From contig JAJYIU010000006.1 of assembly GCA_021789895.1 (NCBI GenBank), positions 80,416 to 144,415 on the forward strand: a DNA stretch of 64,000 bases. The letters are read 5' to 3'. Both the position numbers and the translations under genes were made by a program. Below are positions 8,699 to 16,602 of this stretch, one piece after another. The notes beneath the pieces are model-generated. The model was given only the letters and a program-made list of their open reading frames with translations. It was not told where the DNA came from and did no database searches. Position 1 is the stretch's first letter. Each line of letters starts with the position of its first letter. Source of the DNA: Acidobacteriota bacterium (GTDB lineage Bacteria; Acidobacteriota; Terriglobia; Terriglobales; SCQP01).

Positions 8699-8722
8699 GC
8701 GCCGGCAATACGAGGAGAGCAG

Positions 8723-9454
8723 ATGGGGAAAAAAGACAAACAGGAAGACATCGCGCGCGTCACCGCCATGGTGCAGTCGGCGCTGGGCGCGCATTTGGAA
8801 TCGTTGATCCTTTACGGCTCGGTGGTGCAGGGAATCACCGATGGCCAATTCAGCGATGTCAACCTGCTCTGCGTAGTGGACGAGATCAGCGCGGAGCGCC
8901 TCGAAACCCTCGCGCCGGCCCTGGCCTGGTGGGCGCGGCAGAAATATCCGCCCATGGTTTTGCTTAGCCGGGATGAACAGCGCGATTCCAGCGATGTCTT
9001 TCCGCTGGAGTACCTGGACATCATGCATCAGCGGCGGGTACTGGCCGGCCGGGACTGCTTTGCCGACGTACCCAGGCACCCCCAACTGCACCGCCTGCAG
9101 GTCGAACACGACCTGCGGACGCAGTTGATTCGACTGCGCGGCGCCTATGCCCTGGCGCAGGACGATGCGGGCAAGCTGGAACAATTGCTGCTGCAATCCC
9201 TGGTCACGTTTCTGGTGCTCTTCCGCCATGCGTTGCTGGTGGTGGGCGAGCCGCTGGTGCTGCAGCTCGAACCGATCATCGCGGCCGCGGCCGCCAGGTT
9301 CAACTTCGATCCGGGGCCCTGGCGCCGGCTGCTCGACGCCCGCATGAATTCGCAGCGGCTGCCGAAGGACGAAGTCAAGCGCATGTTTTTCAGTTACCTG
9401 CACGACATACAGGCGGTCGAACGGGCACTGGAGCGGCATGGCAAGCAGAGCTAG
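8723..9454 (+). CDS. Nucleotidyltransferase-like protein with degenerate active site
   Basis: The 243-residue protein begins with a polymerase-beta-type nucleotidyltransferase fold: YGSVVQG at residues 31-37 matches the glycine-serine motif. The second motif reads SDVNLLCV (residues 44-51), with Asn47 where the family normally has the second metal-binding Asp or Glu. Catalysis may therefore be lost or altered. The C-terminal half (about 110-243) is helical and resembles the HEPN-like accessory domain of such proteins. It lies between the TPM protein and LemA on the same strand with short gaps, so an operon is likely. Function is unknown. Confidence 0.75.
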   Translation: MGKKDKQEDIARVTAMVQSALGAHLESLILYGSVVQGITDGQFSDVNLLCVVDEISAERLETLAPALAWWARQKYPPMVLLSRDEQRDSSDVFPLEYLDIMHQRRVLAGRDCFADVPRHPQLHRLQVEHDLRTQLIRLRGAYALAQDDAGKLEQLLLQSLVTFLVLFRHALLVVGEPLVLQLEPIIAAAAARFNFDPGPWRRLLDARMNSQRLPKDEVKRMFFSYLHDIQAVERALERHGKQS

Positions 9455-9508
9455 CCGGGCGAATGGGAGCGTGCCAGGGAACGGTTTCGGCCGGCAAGGG
9501 GCAAGGGT

Positions 9509-10153
9509 ATGATGAAAGCTATGTCCACACTCATGAATCCGCAGCGTCCGCACCTTCGCCGCCAGGCCGGCGCGGTGCGCGGCTGGGTCATCGCGTTGAT
9601 CGTAGTTGGCGTCCTGATTCTGATCCTGATCAGTTCCTACACCAGCGGCTACAACCGCATAGTGGCGCTGCACGAGCGGGTGAAGCAGCAGTGGGCGCAG
9701 GTGGACGTGGTGATACAGCGCCGCGCCGACCTGATTCCCAACCTGGTGGCGACGGTGCGCGGCTTTGCGGCGCACGAGACCAAGGTGATTGGGGAAATCA
9801 CCTCCGCCCGCGCCGCCCTGGCCGGAGCGCAAAACCGGTCCCAAACCATCGCCGCCAACAATCAATTGGATGGCGCCCTCAGCCGCCTGTTGGTGGTGGT
9901 GGAAAATTACCCTAACTTAAAGAGCAACAGCAACTTCCTGGCGCTGCAAGACGAGCTGACCGGCACCGAAAACCGGATTGCGGTCGAGCGCCATCGCTAC
10001 AATACCGACATACAGGCCTACAACACCTACATCACGCAATTTCCCAACAACATCATCGCAGGCATGTCCGGCTTCCATTACGATTCCAATTACTTCAATG
10101 CCAGCCCGGCGGAGCGCGCCGCCCCGCCCAAGGTCAAATTCGGCAATCCATAA
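9509..10153 (+). CDS. lemA: LemA family protein
   Basis: The 214-residue protein has one N-terminal transmembrane helix (about residues 28-46, WVIALIVVGVLILILISSY). The conserved LemA segment with VKQQWAQVDVVIQRRADLIPN and VRGFAAHE follows, and the rest is predominantly helical. Family members are anchored in the inner membrane with an unresolved role. AAGGGGCAAGGG precedes two adjacent ATG codons; the first is used here. The C-terminal PNNIIAGMSGFHY motif is typical. It closes the TPM-nucleotidyltransferase-LemA group. Confidence 0.93.
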   Translation: MMKAMSTLMNPQRPHLRRQAGAVRGWVIALIVVGVLILILISSYTSGYNRIVALHERVKQQWAQVDVVIQRRADLIPNLVATVRGFAAHETKVIGEITSARAALAGAQNRSQTIAANNQLDGALSRLLVVVENYPNLKSNSNFLALQDELTGTENRIAVERHRYNTDIQAYNTYITQFPNNIIAGMSGFHYDSNYFNASPAERAAPPKVKFGNP

Positions 10154-10210
10154 CGCATCGCCGCAACTTTTTGGCGGGCCAGGGGTTTAAGGACTGGTGC
10201 GAGGGGTCCC

Positions 10211-10834
10211 GTGGTGATCGAGGATCGGCTAACGGGAAGGCTGAAGCTGTCTGCGGACGTCCTGGATGCGGACGCGGAGCAGATGCTGCGTTTCCAGGCG
10301 GGCGACGAAACCGCCTTCGAAATCCTGGTGCAGCGTTATCGCCGCCCCTTGTCCGGCTATATGGACCGCATGCTGCAAAACAGCCCGGTAAGCGATGAAC
10401 TGACGCAGGAAGCCTTCCTGCGCGTCTATTTGTCGCGGCGGCGCTATCGCCCCACGGCGCGGTTTTCCACCTGGCTGTACCGCATCGCCACCCGGCTGGC
10501 GCTGAATTACCTGCGCGATCACCGCCATGAGCGCCGCCAGCTTTCGCTCGATCAGCCCAGCCCGGTGACTGAGCGCCCGCCGGAAGCCGCCAGCCCGGCC
10601 CCGGGGCAGGAGGGCGAGATGCTGGCCGACGAGCGCTGCCGCCGCATACGCCGTTCGGTGGCCGCCCTGCCCGAGCGCCAGCGGACGGCGGTCATCCTGC
10701 ACAAGTACCAGGAAATGGATTACCGCGCAATCGGCGAGACATTACAGATTTCAGTGAATGCGACCAAGTCGCTGCTGTTCCGCGCCTACGAAACGTTACG
10801 GCGGGAATTGCGCGATCTGGAGGAAGCGAGATAG
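10211..10834 (+). CDS. ECF-family RNA polymerase sigma factor
   Basis: This is a 207-residue group 4 sigma-70 factor. Region 2 is visible as FEILVQRYRRPLSGYMDRM followed by SDELTQEAFLRVYLS and FSTWLYRIATRLALNYLRD (residues about 33-105). A proline-rich linker leads to region 4 (RQRTAVILHKYQEMDYRAIGE, NATKSLLFRAYETLRREL). The start is GTG at 10211, or the next GTG at 10214. The anti-sigma factor gene starts 4 nt after the stop. The target regulon is unknown, but the third gene of the operon (DUF3106 type) is an obvious candidate member. Confidence 0.92.
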   Translation: MVIEDRLTGRLKLSADVLDADAEQMLRFQAGDETAFEILVQRYRRPLSGYMDRMLQNSPVSDELTQEAFLRVYLSRRRYRPTARFSTWLYRIATRLALNYLRDHRHERRQLSLDQPSPVTERPPEAASPAPGQEGEMLADERCRRIRRSVAALPERQRTAVILHKYQEMDYRAIGETLQISVNATKSLLFRAYETLRRELRDLEEAR

Positions 10835-10838
10835 TCTT

Positions 10839-11315
10839 ATGCGCTGCCAGCAAGTCCGACGCGCATGGCTGGAGCCGGAACTCTCCGCCAAAGCACGGCG
10901 GCATATGCAGGCTTGTCCGGCGTGCCAGCGGGAATGGGAATTGAACCGGCGGCTGAACGAAGCGTTCAGCGGCTGGGAAGTAGAGCGGCCGCTGCCGGCG
11001 GAATGGGACCGCAGGCTGCAGCAACGGATTGCCACTGCCCGCACCGGTTGGCGCGGCTGGCTGGAAAGCTGGCGCTGGCGGCCCCATCCGCAGCCGCTGC
11101 GGCTGGCCGCCGGCGCGCTGCTTTTATTGCTGGTGGCCGGCGCGGGGCTGTATGTGCGCCCGCGCTGGTTTTCACCCCGCGCAGTCAAACCCGCTTCCAC
11201 CGGCATCGTGCGCGATCTGCAAGCCTTGAACCAGAACCAGGAAATTCTGCAATGCCCGTTATTCGCCGGCCACGGGGCGGGCGATCTCGCGAATGGCGCG
11301 GAGAACATGAACTGA
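10839..11315 (+). CDS. Membrane anti-sigma factor, zinc-finger type
   Basis: The 158-residue protein is predicted to sequester the adjacent ECF sigma factor at the membrane. The N-terminal cytoplasmic part carries HMQACPAC, the His-x3-Cys-x2-Cys half of the ZAS motif. One transmembrane helix follows at about residues 88-106 (LRLAAGALLLLLVAGAGLYV) with a short periplasmic tail. The start at 10839 is set by AGGAAG in the sigma gene's end and by the zinc motif position. Its TGA overlaps the ATG of the next gene by one base, so the three genes are coupled. Confidence 0.85.
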   Translation: MRCQQVRRAWLEPELSAKARRHMQACPACQREWELNRRLNEAFSGWEVERPLPAEWDRRLQQRIATARTGWRGWLESWRWRPHPQPLRLAAGALLLLLVAGAGLYVRPRWFSPRAVKPASTGIVRDLQALNQNQEILQCPLFAGHGAGDLANGAENMN

Positions 11316-11989
11316 TGCGGATCAAAGCCCAACCGGCTGCTCCCGCGCGCCGATGGCGCCCGCCCCTGGCGGCCCTGGGACGCCGAACCGGTTTCGTGCT
11401 CGTCTTGCTTGCCGGGGCAGGGATGATACCGGCGAGCGGAACGGTGCGAGCGGCGGCGTGGGGATTCCAGCGGGCGCGCTTCGGGCAGCGGATACCGCCG
11501 CCGCCGCGGATGCGGCCGGCGCCGCGGCCCTGGCGCCAGCCGCGGATGCAGCCGCCGCGGGCCGGCCGCGCGGGAGTATGGGGCAATGCGCTGGCCCGGC
11601 TGATGCAGTATCCGCCGCAGGAGCGGATTCGCCGGCTGCGCCGCAACCCGGCTTTCCGGCGCCTGCCGGCGCGGCGCCGGCGCCAGATGATCCAGCGGCT
11701 GCGCCGCTTCAACGCCCTGCCGCCGGCGCAGCAGCGCCGCATGCTGCAGCGGTTGCGCTGGCTGGGCCGGTTGACGCCGGCGCAGCGGAATAAGGCGCTG
11801 CAACTGGCGCGGCAGTTCCAGCAACTGCCGCCGCAGCGGCGGCGGTTGCTGGCGGGCGCCTACCAGCGCCTGCTGCGCATGCCGCCGGGGCAGCGCCGGC
11901 AGGTGTTTCAGAAGCCCTGGTTCCAGTGCCGTTTCACGCCACAGGAGCGCAAACTGCTGCGGCAACGGCTGGCGCTTCCAAACGAATAA
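11315..11989 (+). CDS. DUF3106-type exported Arg/Gln/Pro-rich protein
   Basis: The 224-residue protein has an N-terminal signal-like hydrophobic stretch (GFVLVLLAGAGMIPASG). A Pro/Arg-rich spacer follows, then repeats of the form LPPxQRRxLLxR (for example LPPAQQRRMLQRLRW, LTPAQRNKALQ, LPPQRRRLLAG). These match my recollection of DUF3106. The very basic, helical repeats suggest a periplasmic protein of the stress-sensor or heavy-metal-sensor type, but no activity is known. It is translationally coupled (TGATG) to the anti-sigma gene, suggesting it is a product or sensor of this sigma system. Confidence 0.8.
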   Translation: MRIKAQPAAPARRWRPPLAALGRRTGFVLVLLAGAGMIPASGTVRAAAWGFQRARFGQRIPPPPRMRPAPRPWRQPRMQPPRAGRAGVWGNALARLMQYPPQERIRRLRRNPAFRRLPARRRRQMIQRLRRFNALPPAQQRRMLQRLRWLGRLTPAQRNKALQLARQFQQLPPQRRRLLAGAYQRLLRMPPGQRRQVFQKPWFQCRFTPQERKLLRQRLALPNE

Positions 11990-12503
11990 GCGTTCGCCGT
12001 TCCGCCGCGGCGCGCGGCGCAAAGGCCGAGGGCAGCCGGCGCCAGCGCACGAATTGGGCATAATCGGCATCGGGCGCGGCGCGGAAGATGCGGCAATCGC
12101 AGGCGGCTTCGCGCCCGGCCGGCGCCGCCAGCGGCAGGCGGTCGGCCAGGGACGAGATCAATCCCGCCGCTTCCAGGCTGTCCAGCACCGCCGGCAGCAG
12201 GCTTTCGCGCAACACGCATTCGATTTGCGCCACCGCAAAGTGCCGCAAGCGGCCGTCGGCATAAAGGCGGGTAATGCCGGCGCGGGAATGCAATTGCGGC
12301 GGGGCGGCAATTGGAAATCGCGCCAGCAGGCGAATCGCCGCCTGCGCCTGGAAAGGCTCGACCACCAGGGCCAGGCAAATCATTCTGGGCACCGGTTGAG
12401 GCTCAGGCGGGGGCGCGGAACCGGACTGGATTTGCGAACCGCGGGCAGATTCCAGTTGCAAAAGAGGGCGACAGCCGGGGAGGGCTGAGGTGGGTTGCGG
12501 CAT
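11934..12503 (-). CDS. Hypothetical protein, unknown function
   Basis: This is a 189-residue frame with an AAGGAG ribosome-binding site 9 nt before the ATG at 12503, which is the main argument that it is real. The first 40 residues are Pro/Ser/Gln-rich, and the rest (from MICLALVVEPFQAQAA) looks like a compact globular alpha/beta protein. I recognise no family. Its 3' end overlaps the convergent DUF3106-type gene by 56 bp. A promoter and an intrinsic terminator lie upstream on the same strand, so the transcript leader may regulate it. Confidence 0.5.
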   Translation of the reverse strand: MPQPTSALPGCRPLLQLESARGSQIQSGSAPPPEPQPVPRMICLALVVEPFQAQAAIRLLARFPIAAPPQLHSRAGITRLYADGRLRHFAVAQIECVLRESLLPAVLDSLEAAGLISSLADRLPLAAPAGREAACDCRIFRAAPDADYAQFVRWRRLPSAFAPRAAAERRTLIRLEAPAVAAAVCAPVA

Positions 12504-12630
12504 GTTCTTCTTCTCCTTCCGCGCCGGGCGCGGCGAAAGCTCCGTCATCGTGCCGCGGGCGGAAGGAAAAATCCGCGCACGGCGAACGCGAACAGAGATT
12601 TCTGCCGCGATCCTGGGCCGACGGCGGGGT

Positions 12631-12658
12631 AAAAAATAAAACCCGCCGAAGGCGGGTT
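12631..12658 (-). terminator. Intrinsic terminator, minus strand
   Basis: Read on the minus strand, AACCCGCC, the loop TTC and GGCGGGTT form a perfect 8-bp stem followed by a U-rich run (TTATTTTTT). This is a textbook Rho-independent terminator. It ends the candidate RNA transcribed from the promoter at 12775-12803. Confidence 0.85.
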
Positions 12659-12768
12659 AGGAGGGAAGAAAGCCTGTCCGCCTTTAGCACTTTTTTTAAC
12701 GTGGTTGCAAGTAGCGACCCCGCCGGGCGGGGAACTAAATCAGTCCACGAAAGCGGATTTGCCGCTTC
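12631..12768 (-). ncRNA. Candidate structured small RNA or leader RNA
   Basis: About 138 nt lie between a predicted promoter and a strong intrinsic terminator, with no convincing ORF. Several stems can be drawn on the minus strand. There is an apical CCCCGC/GCGGGG hairpin, flanked by unpaired stretches of about 12 and 13 nt and closed by CGTGG/CCACG. Outer pairings are TCCGC/GCGGA and GAAGC/GCTTT. The layout of terminal hairpin, open internal bulge and closing stem loosely recalls 6S RNA but is shorter. The alternative is an attenuator leader for the unknown gene starting at 12503. Existence of a transcript is inferred only. Confidence 0.45.
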
Positions 12769-12774
12769 AAGAGC

Positions 12775-12803
12775 ACTCTAGCGAAAAACACGGCCGGGGG
12801 CAA
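12775..12803 (-). promoter_or_regulatory. Sigma-70-type promoter of the candidate RNA
   Basis: On the minus strand TTGCCC (12803-12798) and TAGAGT (12780-12775) are separated by exactly 17 bp. Each hexamer matches 4 of 6 consensus positions. Transcription would begin near 12768, within the gap that follows the FtsX-type permease gene. Confidence 0.4.
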
Positions 12804-12826
12804 GGGAAAAATAATTGCCAACGTTA

Positions 12827-14008
12827 TCACTCGCCGCGGAGAATGCCGGCGGGATGGGTTTTTACGATGGCGCCGAAGGGGACGACCGCGGCCAGGGCGG
12901 AAAGCGATAGGCTGGCGGCGAGGCTGAGCAGCAAAGTGACCGCGCCGGGCCAGAGGGCGACGTGGAAGACGGCTTCGGCGATGGCCAGCGCAATCAGCGA
13001 GCCGAGCAGATAGCCGGCCAGGCCGCCGGCCGCGCCCAGCCAGAGATGCTCGTAGAGGAAGACCAGCAGGATTTCGCGATTGCCGGCGCCGAGCGCCTTG
13101 AAGACGCCGATTTCACGCCGCCGTTCCAGCGCCTGGCCGGCCAGGGCCGCGGCCACGCACAGCGCCAGGGTGAGCAGGATGAAAACGATCGAGGCGAACA
13201 GCATGCCGCGGGTGCGGAGCACGATACGGCCTTCGTTGACTGCAATCTGGCGCACGTAATGCAGCTCGGCCCGGGGCAGGGCGCCGGCAAGGCGAGCGCG
13301 CGCCTGCCGGATTTGCACTTGCGAAGCGGGCGCCTGGGCCAGCAGGGTGGTGAAGCCGCCGAGGCCGGTCAGGACGCGCGCCGCATCCAGCGGCAGAAAC
13401 GCCTGATTATCGGCCGAATCGCCCGAATGGACGATGGCGGCGATTTGAAACCCGGCGTGCCGCCGGCCATATTCCAGGCGCAGGCGAGCGCCCAGCTTGA
13501 GGCCGAGCTGCCGGGCGGCCTGGCTGCCCAGCCAGGCGGGATTCGCGGGCGGGGCGGCGCCGGACGGCAGACGATCCACGCGCCAGTAGGCGTTCATACG
13601 GCGGAGGGCGGAGAGCCGCGCGCCCGCGATCACGATGGCATGGCTTTGGCCGCGGACATCGCGTGCGCTGCCGATGGCGTAGAGCACTCCGGCCAGGCGC
13701 ACCGAAGCGCCGACGGCGGCGCGCGCGGCCGCGAGCTGGGCGTCGGCGAAGCCGGCGCCGGCGGCGGGAGTGGCGATCAGGTTGGCGCCATAGATGCGGA
13801 ATTCGCGGCGGATGTCGCGCTGCACGCCGCGGTACAAGCCCGCCAGGGCGGCCACCAGCATGGCGGCGGTGGTCAGCGCCAGCAGCGAATTCAGCAGGCG
13901 CAGCTTGCGCCGCCAAAGCGACGACCAGGAAATGCGCGGCAGATTGAAGACGCCGGCGGCGGCGGCATGCGGGCGGGAAGGCGCGGAGGCTGGCGGGGCC
14001 GCGGTCAC
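12827..14008 (-). CDS. FtsX/MacB-type ABC transporter permease (second of pair)
   Basis: The 393-residue protein has an N-terminal transmembrane helix (about residues 38-58), a roughly 200-residue periplasmic region and three C-terminal helices, the MacB/FtsX-like permease topology. ERRREIGVFKALGAGNREI near residue 295 is the conserved cytoplasmic loop that contacts the ATPase. Its start overlaps the end of the preceding permease gene by 4 nt. Together with the upstream FTR1-DUF2318 gene this resembles the permease pair of the Campylobacter P19/FTR1 iron locus (Cj1661-Cj1662 type), but no ATPase gene is in the window. Confidence 0.85.
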   Translation of the reverse strand: MTAAPPASAPSRPHAAAAGVFNLPRISWSSLWRRKLRLLNSLLALTTAAMLVAALAGLYRGVQRDIRREFRIYGANLIATPAAGAGFADAQLAAARAAVGASVRLAGVLYAIGSARDVRGQSHAIVIAGARLSALRRMNAYWRVDRLPSGAAPPANPAWLGSQAARQLGLKLGARLRLEYGRRHAGFQIAAIVHSGDSADNQAFLPLDAARVLTGLGGFTTLLAQAPASQVQIRQARARLAGALPRAELHYVRQIAVNEGRIVLRTRGMLFASIVFILLTLALCVAAALAGQALERRREIGVFKALGAGNREILLVFLYEHLWLGAAGGLAGYLLGSLIALAIAEAVFHVALWPGAVTLLLSLAASLSLSALAAVVPFGAIVKTHPAGILRGE

Positions 14009-15288
14009 GGGTGCTGGGCTTCATCCCGCAGGACGAACGCCGGCTCCAGGCGCGCCGCCTGGCGCAGGGCGTGGGCGCAGCCGGCCAGGGAGATGCCGAT
14101 CGCCAGCAGCAGCATCAGCGGCGCCAGCACCGGTTTCCAATGCGCGGCATAGCCCAATACATGCGCCGAAACCGCGCCGGCAAGCTCCTCGCCCAGCACG
14201 AACCCCAGCGCGCCGCCGCCGAGGCCGAGCATCGCGGCTTCGAAGAAATAGAGCCGTCCGATGGCGCCGTCGGAAGCGCCCAGCGCCTTCATCAGCGCGA
14301 TTTCGGCGCGGCTTTCCGCCACCGCCGTGGTCATCACCCCGCCCACCGCCAGCGCGCCCGCGGCCAGCGCCGCAAGCGTGATCAGCAGCATCAGCAGGCC
14401 CAGCTTGCTCATCACCTGGCCTTCGCCGGCCTCGACCCGGCGCACGATGCGAACCTTCGCTCCCGGCCAGGCCTGCTCGATCTGATAGGCGATAGAGCGC
14501 GCATAGGGCGAGCACATCCAGCGCTCCTGCTCGGCCGGAGTCATGCTCTTCGGGTTTTGCCGGCCGAAGGCGTCTTCCGGCTTGGTCAGCGCCGAAACCA
14601 GCACCTCGCGGCTTTTTCCCGGCAGCCCGGAAAGTTGCTGGGCATAATCCAGCCCCAGCAGCAGCACTCCGGCCTGCGCCGGGCCGCCGTGCAGGATGCC
14701 GGTCAGGCGCACGCGCAGCGGAGCGCCCGCCGCGCCTTTCAACTCGACGGTCATTCCCGGGCGCCAGTGCATGCGGCGCGCCAGGCTGTCGCCGGCCAGC
14801 GCTTCCGGGGCCGAATCGCCGGGCCAGCGGCCGTCAATCATCCAGGCGGGAGCGAGCGATTTCAGCCCGGTCACAAACGGCTGCGCCTGGCTTTCCAAAT
14901 GCATCGGCCGGGCCAACCAGGCGCCTTCGACCGGGACCGGCTGGCCGCCGGCCACCGCCCGGGTGAACAGCACCGGCGAAAAAGCGAGAATATTATGCGC
15001 CCAGAAGATTTTCTTCAGCACCGGCAGGCGCGAGTCCTCGAGATGAGCGCCGGCGCGGGCCGGGCGCAAATCCACGCCGTTCAAATCCACCGGCAGCGAA
15101 TCGGCGGCGGGGACGACGACCAGATTGGCGCCGTAGCGATGGAGTTCGCGGTTGAGATCGTCGCCGGCGTTGATGCGGATGGTCAGCATGGCGGTGGCCA
15201 CCGCCATGCCCGCGGCCACGGCCAGCAAGGCCAGCGATTTTCTGCCGCTGCGGCGGAAGAGCGCTTGCTTGAGGATGCGGAAAAACAT
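14005..15288 (-). CDS. FtsX/MacB-type ABC transporter permease (first of pair)
   Basis: The 427-residue protein has the same topology as its downstream partner: an N-terminal helix (ALLAVAAGMAVATAMLTI), a large periplasmic domain and three C-terminal helices. The coupling-loop sequence is AESRAEIALMKALGASDGAIG near residue 330. Both permeases share the RYGANLVVVPA/IYGANLIATPA segment after the first helix, so they are paralogues likely to form a heterodimer. It starts 36 bp after the FTR1-DUF2318 gene. In related loci the permeases accompany iron uptake or periplasmic thiol/metal handling; that link here is inferred from context. Confidence 0.85.
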   Translation of the reverse strand: MFFRILKQALFRRSGRKSLALLAVAAGMAVATAMLTIRINAGDDLNRELHRYGANLVVVPAADSLPVDLNGVDLRPARAGAHLEDSRLPVLKKIFWAHNILAFSPVLFTRAVAGGQPVPVEGAWLARPMHLESQAQPFVTGLKSLAPAWMIDGRWPGDSAPEALAGDSLARRMHWRPGMTVELKGAAGAPLRVRLTGILHGGPAQAGVLLLGLDYAQQLSGLPGKSREVLVSALTKPEDAFGRQNPKSMTPAEQERWMCSPYARSIAYQIEQAWPGAKVRIVRRVEAGEGQVMSKLGLLMLLITLAALAAGALAVGGVMTTAVAESRAEIALMKALGASDGAIGRLYFFEAAMLGLGGGALGFVLGEELAGAVSAHVLGYAAHWKPVLAPLMLLLAIGISLAGCAHALRQAARLEPAFVLRDEAQHP

Positions 15289-15324
15289 GGAAACCCGGAG
15301 ATTATGCGGGCCGCGCGACGGCCA

Positions 15325-16602
15325 TCATTTTTTCGCGAACAGGGGCGCCTGGGCGGCCAGGTAGCCCACCTTGATCACCACCTGCTTGTCCAGCACCTGG
15401 TACTGCAGCGGAATCGGGTTGCAGCCGCCCCAAACGCCGACGGTGGAGACGTTGATGGGGGCATCGCAGTTGCGGCAGAACAGGATTTGGCCGCGCTGGT
15501 AATAGCCCTTGCCGCCGCAGATCTGGCAGGCGTCGAGCGCCAGCGCCAAGTGCCCATTGGGCTTGCGCATGGCAAAGAAGCGCACCGCGCCCTGCGCGGT
15601 GACGACCTGGTAGCGATGCAGATCGCCGTTCATGATCTGGCTGACCGGCACGGTGACGATGCCGGAATGGGCTTTCAAGACGGTGGCGGGCGAAAGGGCG
15701 CTCAGCGAACGCGCGTACACGTAATCGCCGGCGATCAGGACGAGGAAGACAAACGCGGCGCTGTAGGCCAGGCTCGACCAAATCTGGTCGCGGCGGGCGG
15801 CGGCGCGGGCGGCGCGGCGCTGCGCTCCGCTGGCGGCCGCAGCGCTTTCCGCCGCCGCGGCGGCGGCGGCGGCGCGGACGCGGCGGCGGTCGCGCAGGAT
15901 CAGGATGCCGGCCAGACCCAGCACCACCACGAAGAAGAAAACGTCGTTGCGCACGATCGGGCCGACCAGCGCCATTTCCTTTTGCGAGGAGGGCAGCACG
16001 CCGGCCTCGGAAAGCTCATGCAGGCCAGTCACCAGCAACTGCACCGCGATAAACCAGAGGATGACGGTGGTGATGCGGAAGAAACGGCGCAGGTCCACGC
16101 GGATGCTGCCCTTGACGAAGGCCACGCCGAAGACGACGGCCAGCACCAGGCCGATCACCGATCCCAGCCAGGCGAGCAGTTCCGAGGTATTGAGCGAGAC
16201 CGCGGTGAGCATCATCACCGTCTCGACGCCTTCGCGCAGCACCATGAAGAAGACGAAGAGAAACAGTCCGGTGGCGGAGGCTTGCTGGCGGGTCAACTGC
16301 CCCAGCCGCTGCTCGATATCGGCACGCAGATGGCGGGCGGCCTTGCCCATCCAATACACCATGGTCAGGACGAAGACGCCGGCGATGAGCAGCATGTAGC
16401 CTTCAAAGCGATCTTCGTTCCATTGCAGCCGGGCCATCAGGATGGCGCCCGCCAGGCTGAGGCCGAAGGCCGACAGCAGCGCGGCGTAAACCACGCGGTA
16501 GAGGTCGGTGCGGCCGATGCGGCGCAGGTAGGCGACGGCGATGGCCACCATCAAGGCCGCCTCGACGCCCTCGCGCAGGGTGATGACCAGTTGTTCGATC
16601 AT
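15325..16602 (-). CDS. FTR1-family iron permease fused to a DUF2318 Fe-S-type domain
   Basis: Residues 1 to about 240 form a seven-helix FTR1-type iron permease with two REGVE motifs (10-14 and 123-127), the REXXE iron-binding motif of Ftr1/EfeU. An Ala/Arg-rich linker (about 243-270) and another membrane helix (about 275-295) lead to a C-terminal DUF2318-like domain with CQIC (359-362), CRNC (376-379) and Cys394. The fused domain may bind a metal or Fe-S cluster on the periplasmic side. The start overlaps the prfB stop by 4 nt (ATGA), so expression is coupled to a housekeeping operon. The two permeases follow. EfeO/EfeB or P19 partners are not seen. Confidence 0.88.
   Translation of the reverse strand: MIEQLVITLREGVEAALMVAIAVAYLRRIGRTDLYRVVYAALLSAFGLSLAGAILMARLQWNEDRFEGYMLLIAGVFVLTMVYWMGKAARHLRADIEQRLGQLTRQQASATGLFLFVFFMVLREGVETVMMLTAVSLNTSELLAWLGSVIGLVLAVVFGVAFVKGSIRVDLRRFFRITTVILWFIAVQLLVTGLHELSEAGVLPSSQKEMALVGPIVRNDVFFFVVVLGLAGILILRDRRRVRAAAAAAAAESAAAASGAQRRAARAAARRDQIWSSLAYSAAFVFLVLIAGDYVYARSLSALSPATVLKAHSGIVTVPVSQIMNGDLHRYQVVTAQGAVRFFAMRKPNGHLALALDACQICGGKGYYQRGQILFCRNCDAPINVSTVGVWGGCNPIPLQYQVLDKQVVIKVGYLAAQAPLFAKK

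Noticed and set aside
6944..9865. 973-codon open frame on the minus strand over tsaE, TPM, nucleotidyltransferase and lemA genes
   Set aside because: It crosses several well-supported genes and has no recognisable domain or ribosome-binding site.
12403..12690. Short minus-strand frame covering the terminator region
   Set aside because: It reads through the intrinsic terminator hairpin, and its product is low-complexity and Arg-rich.
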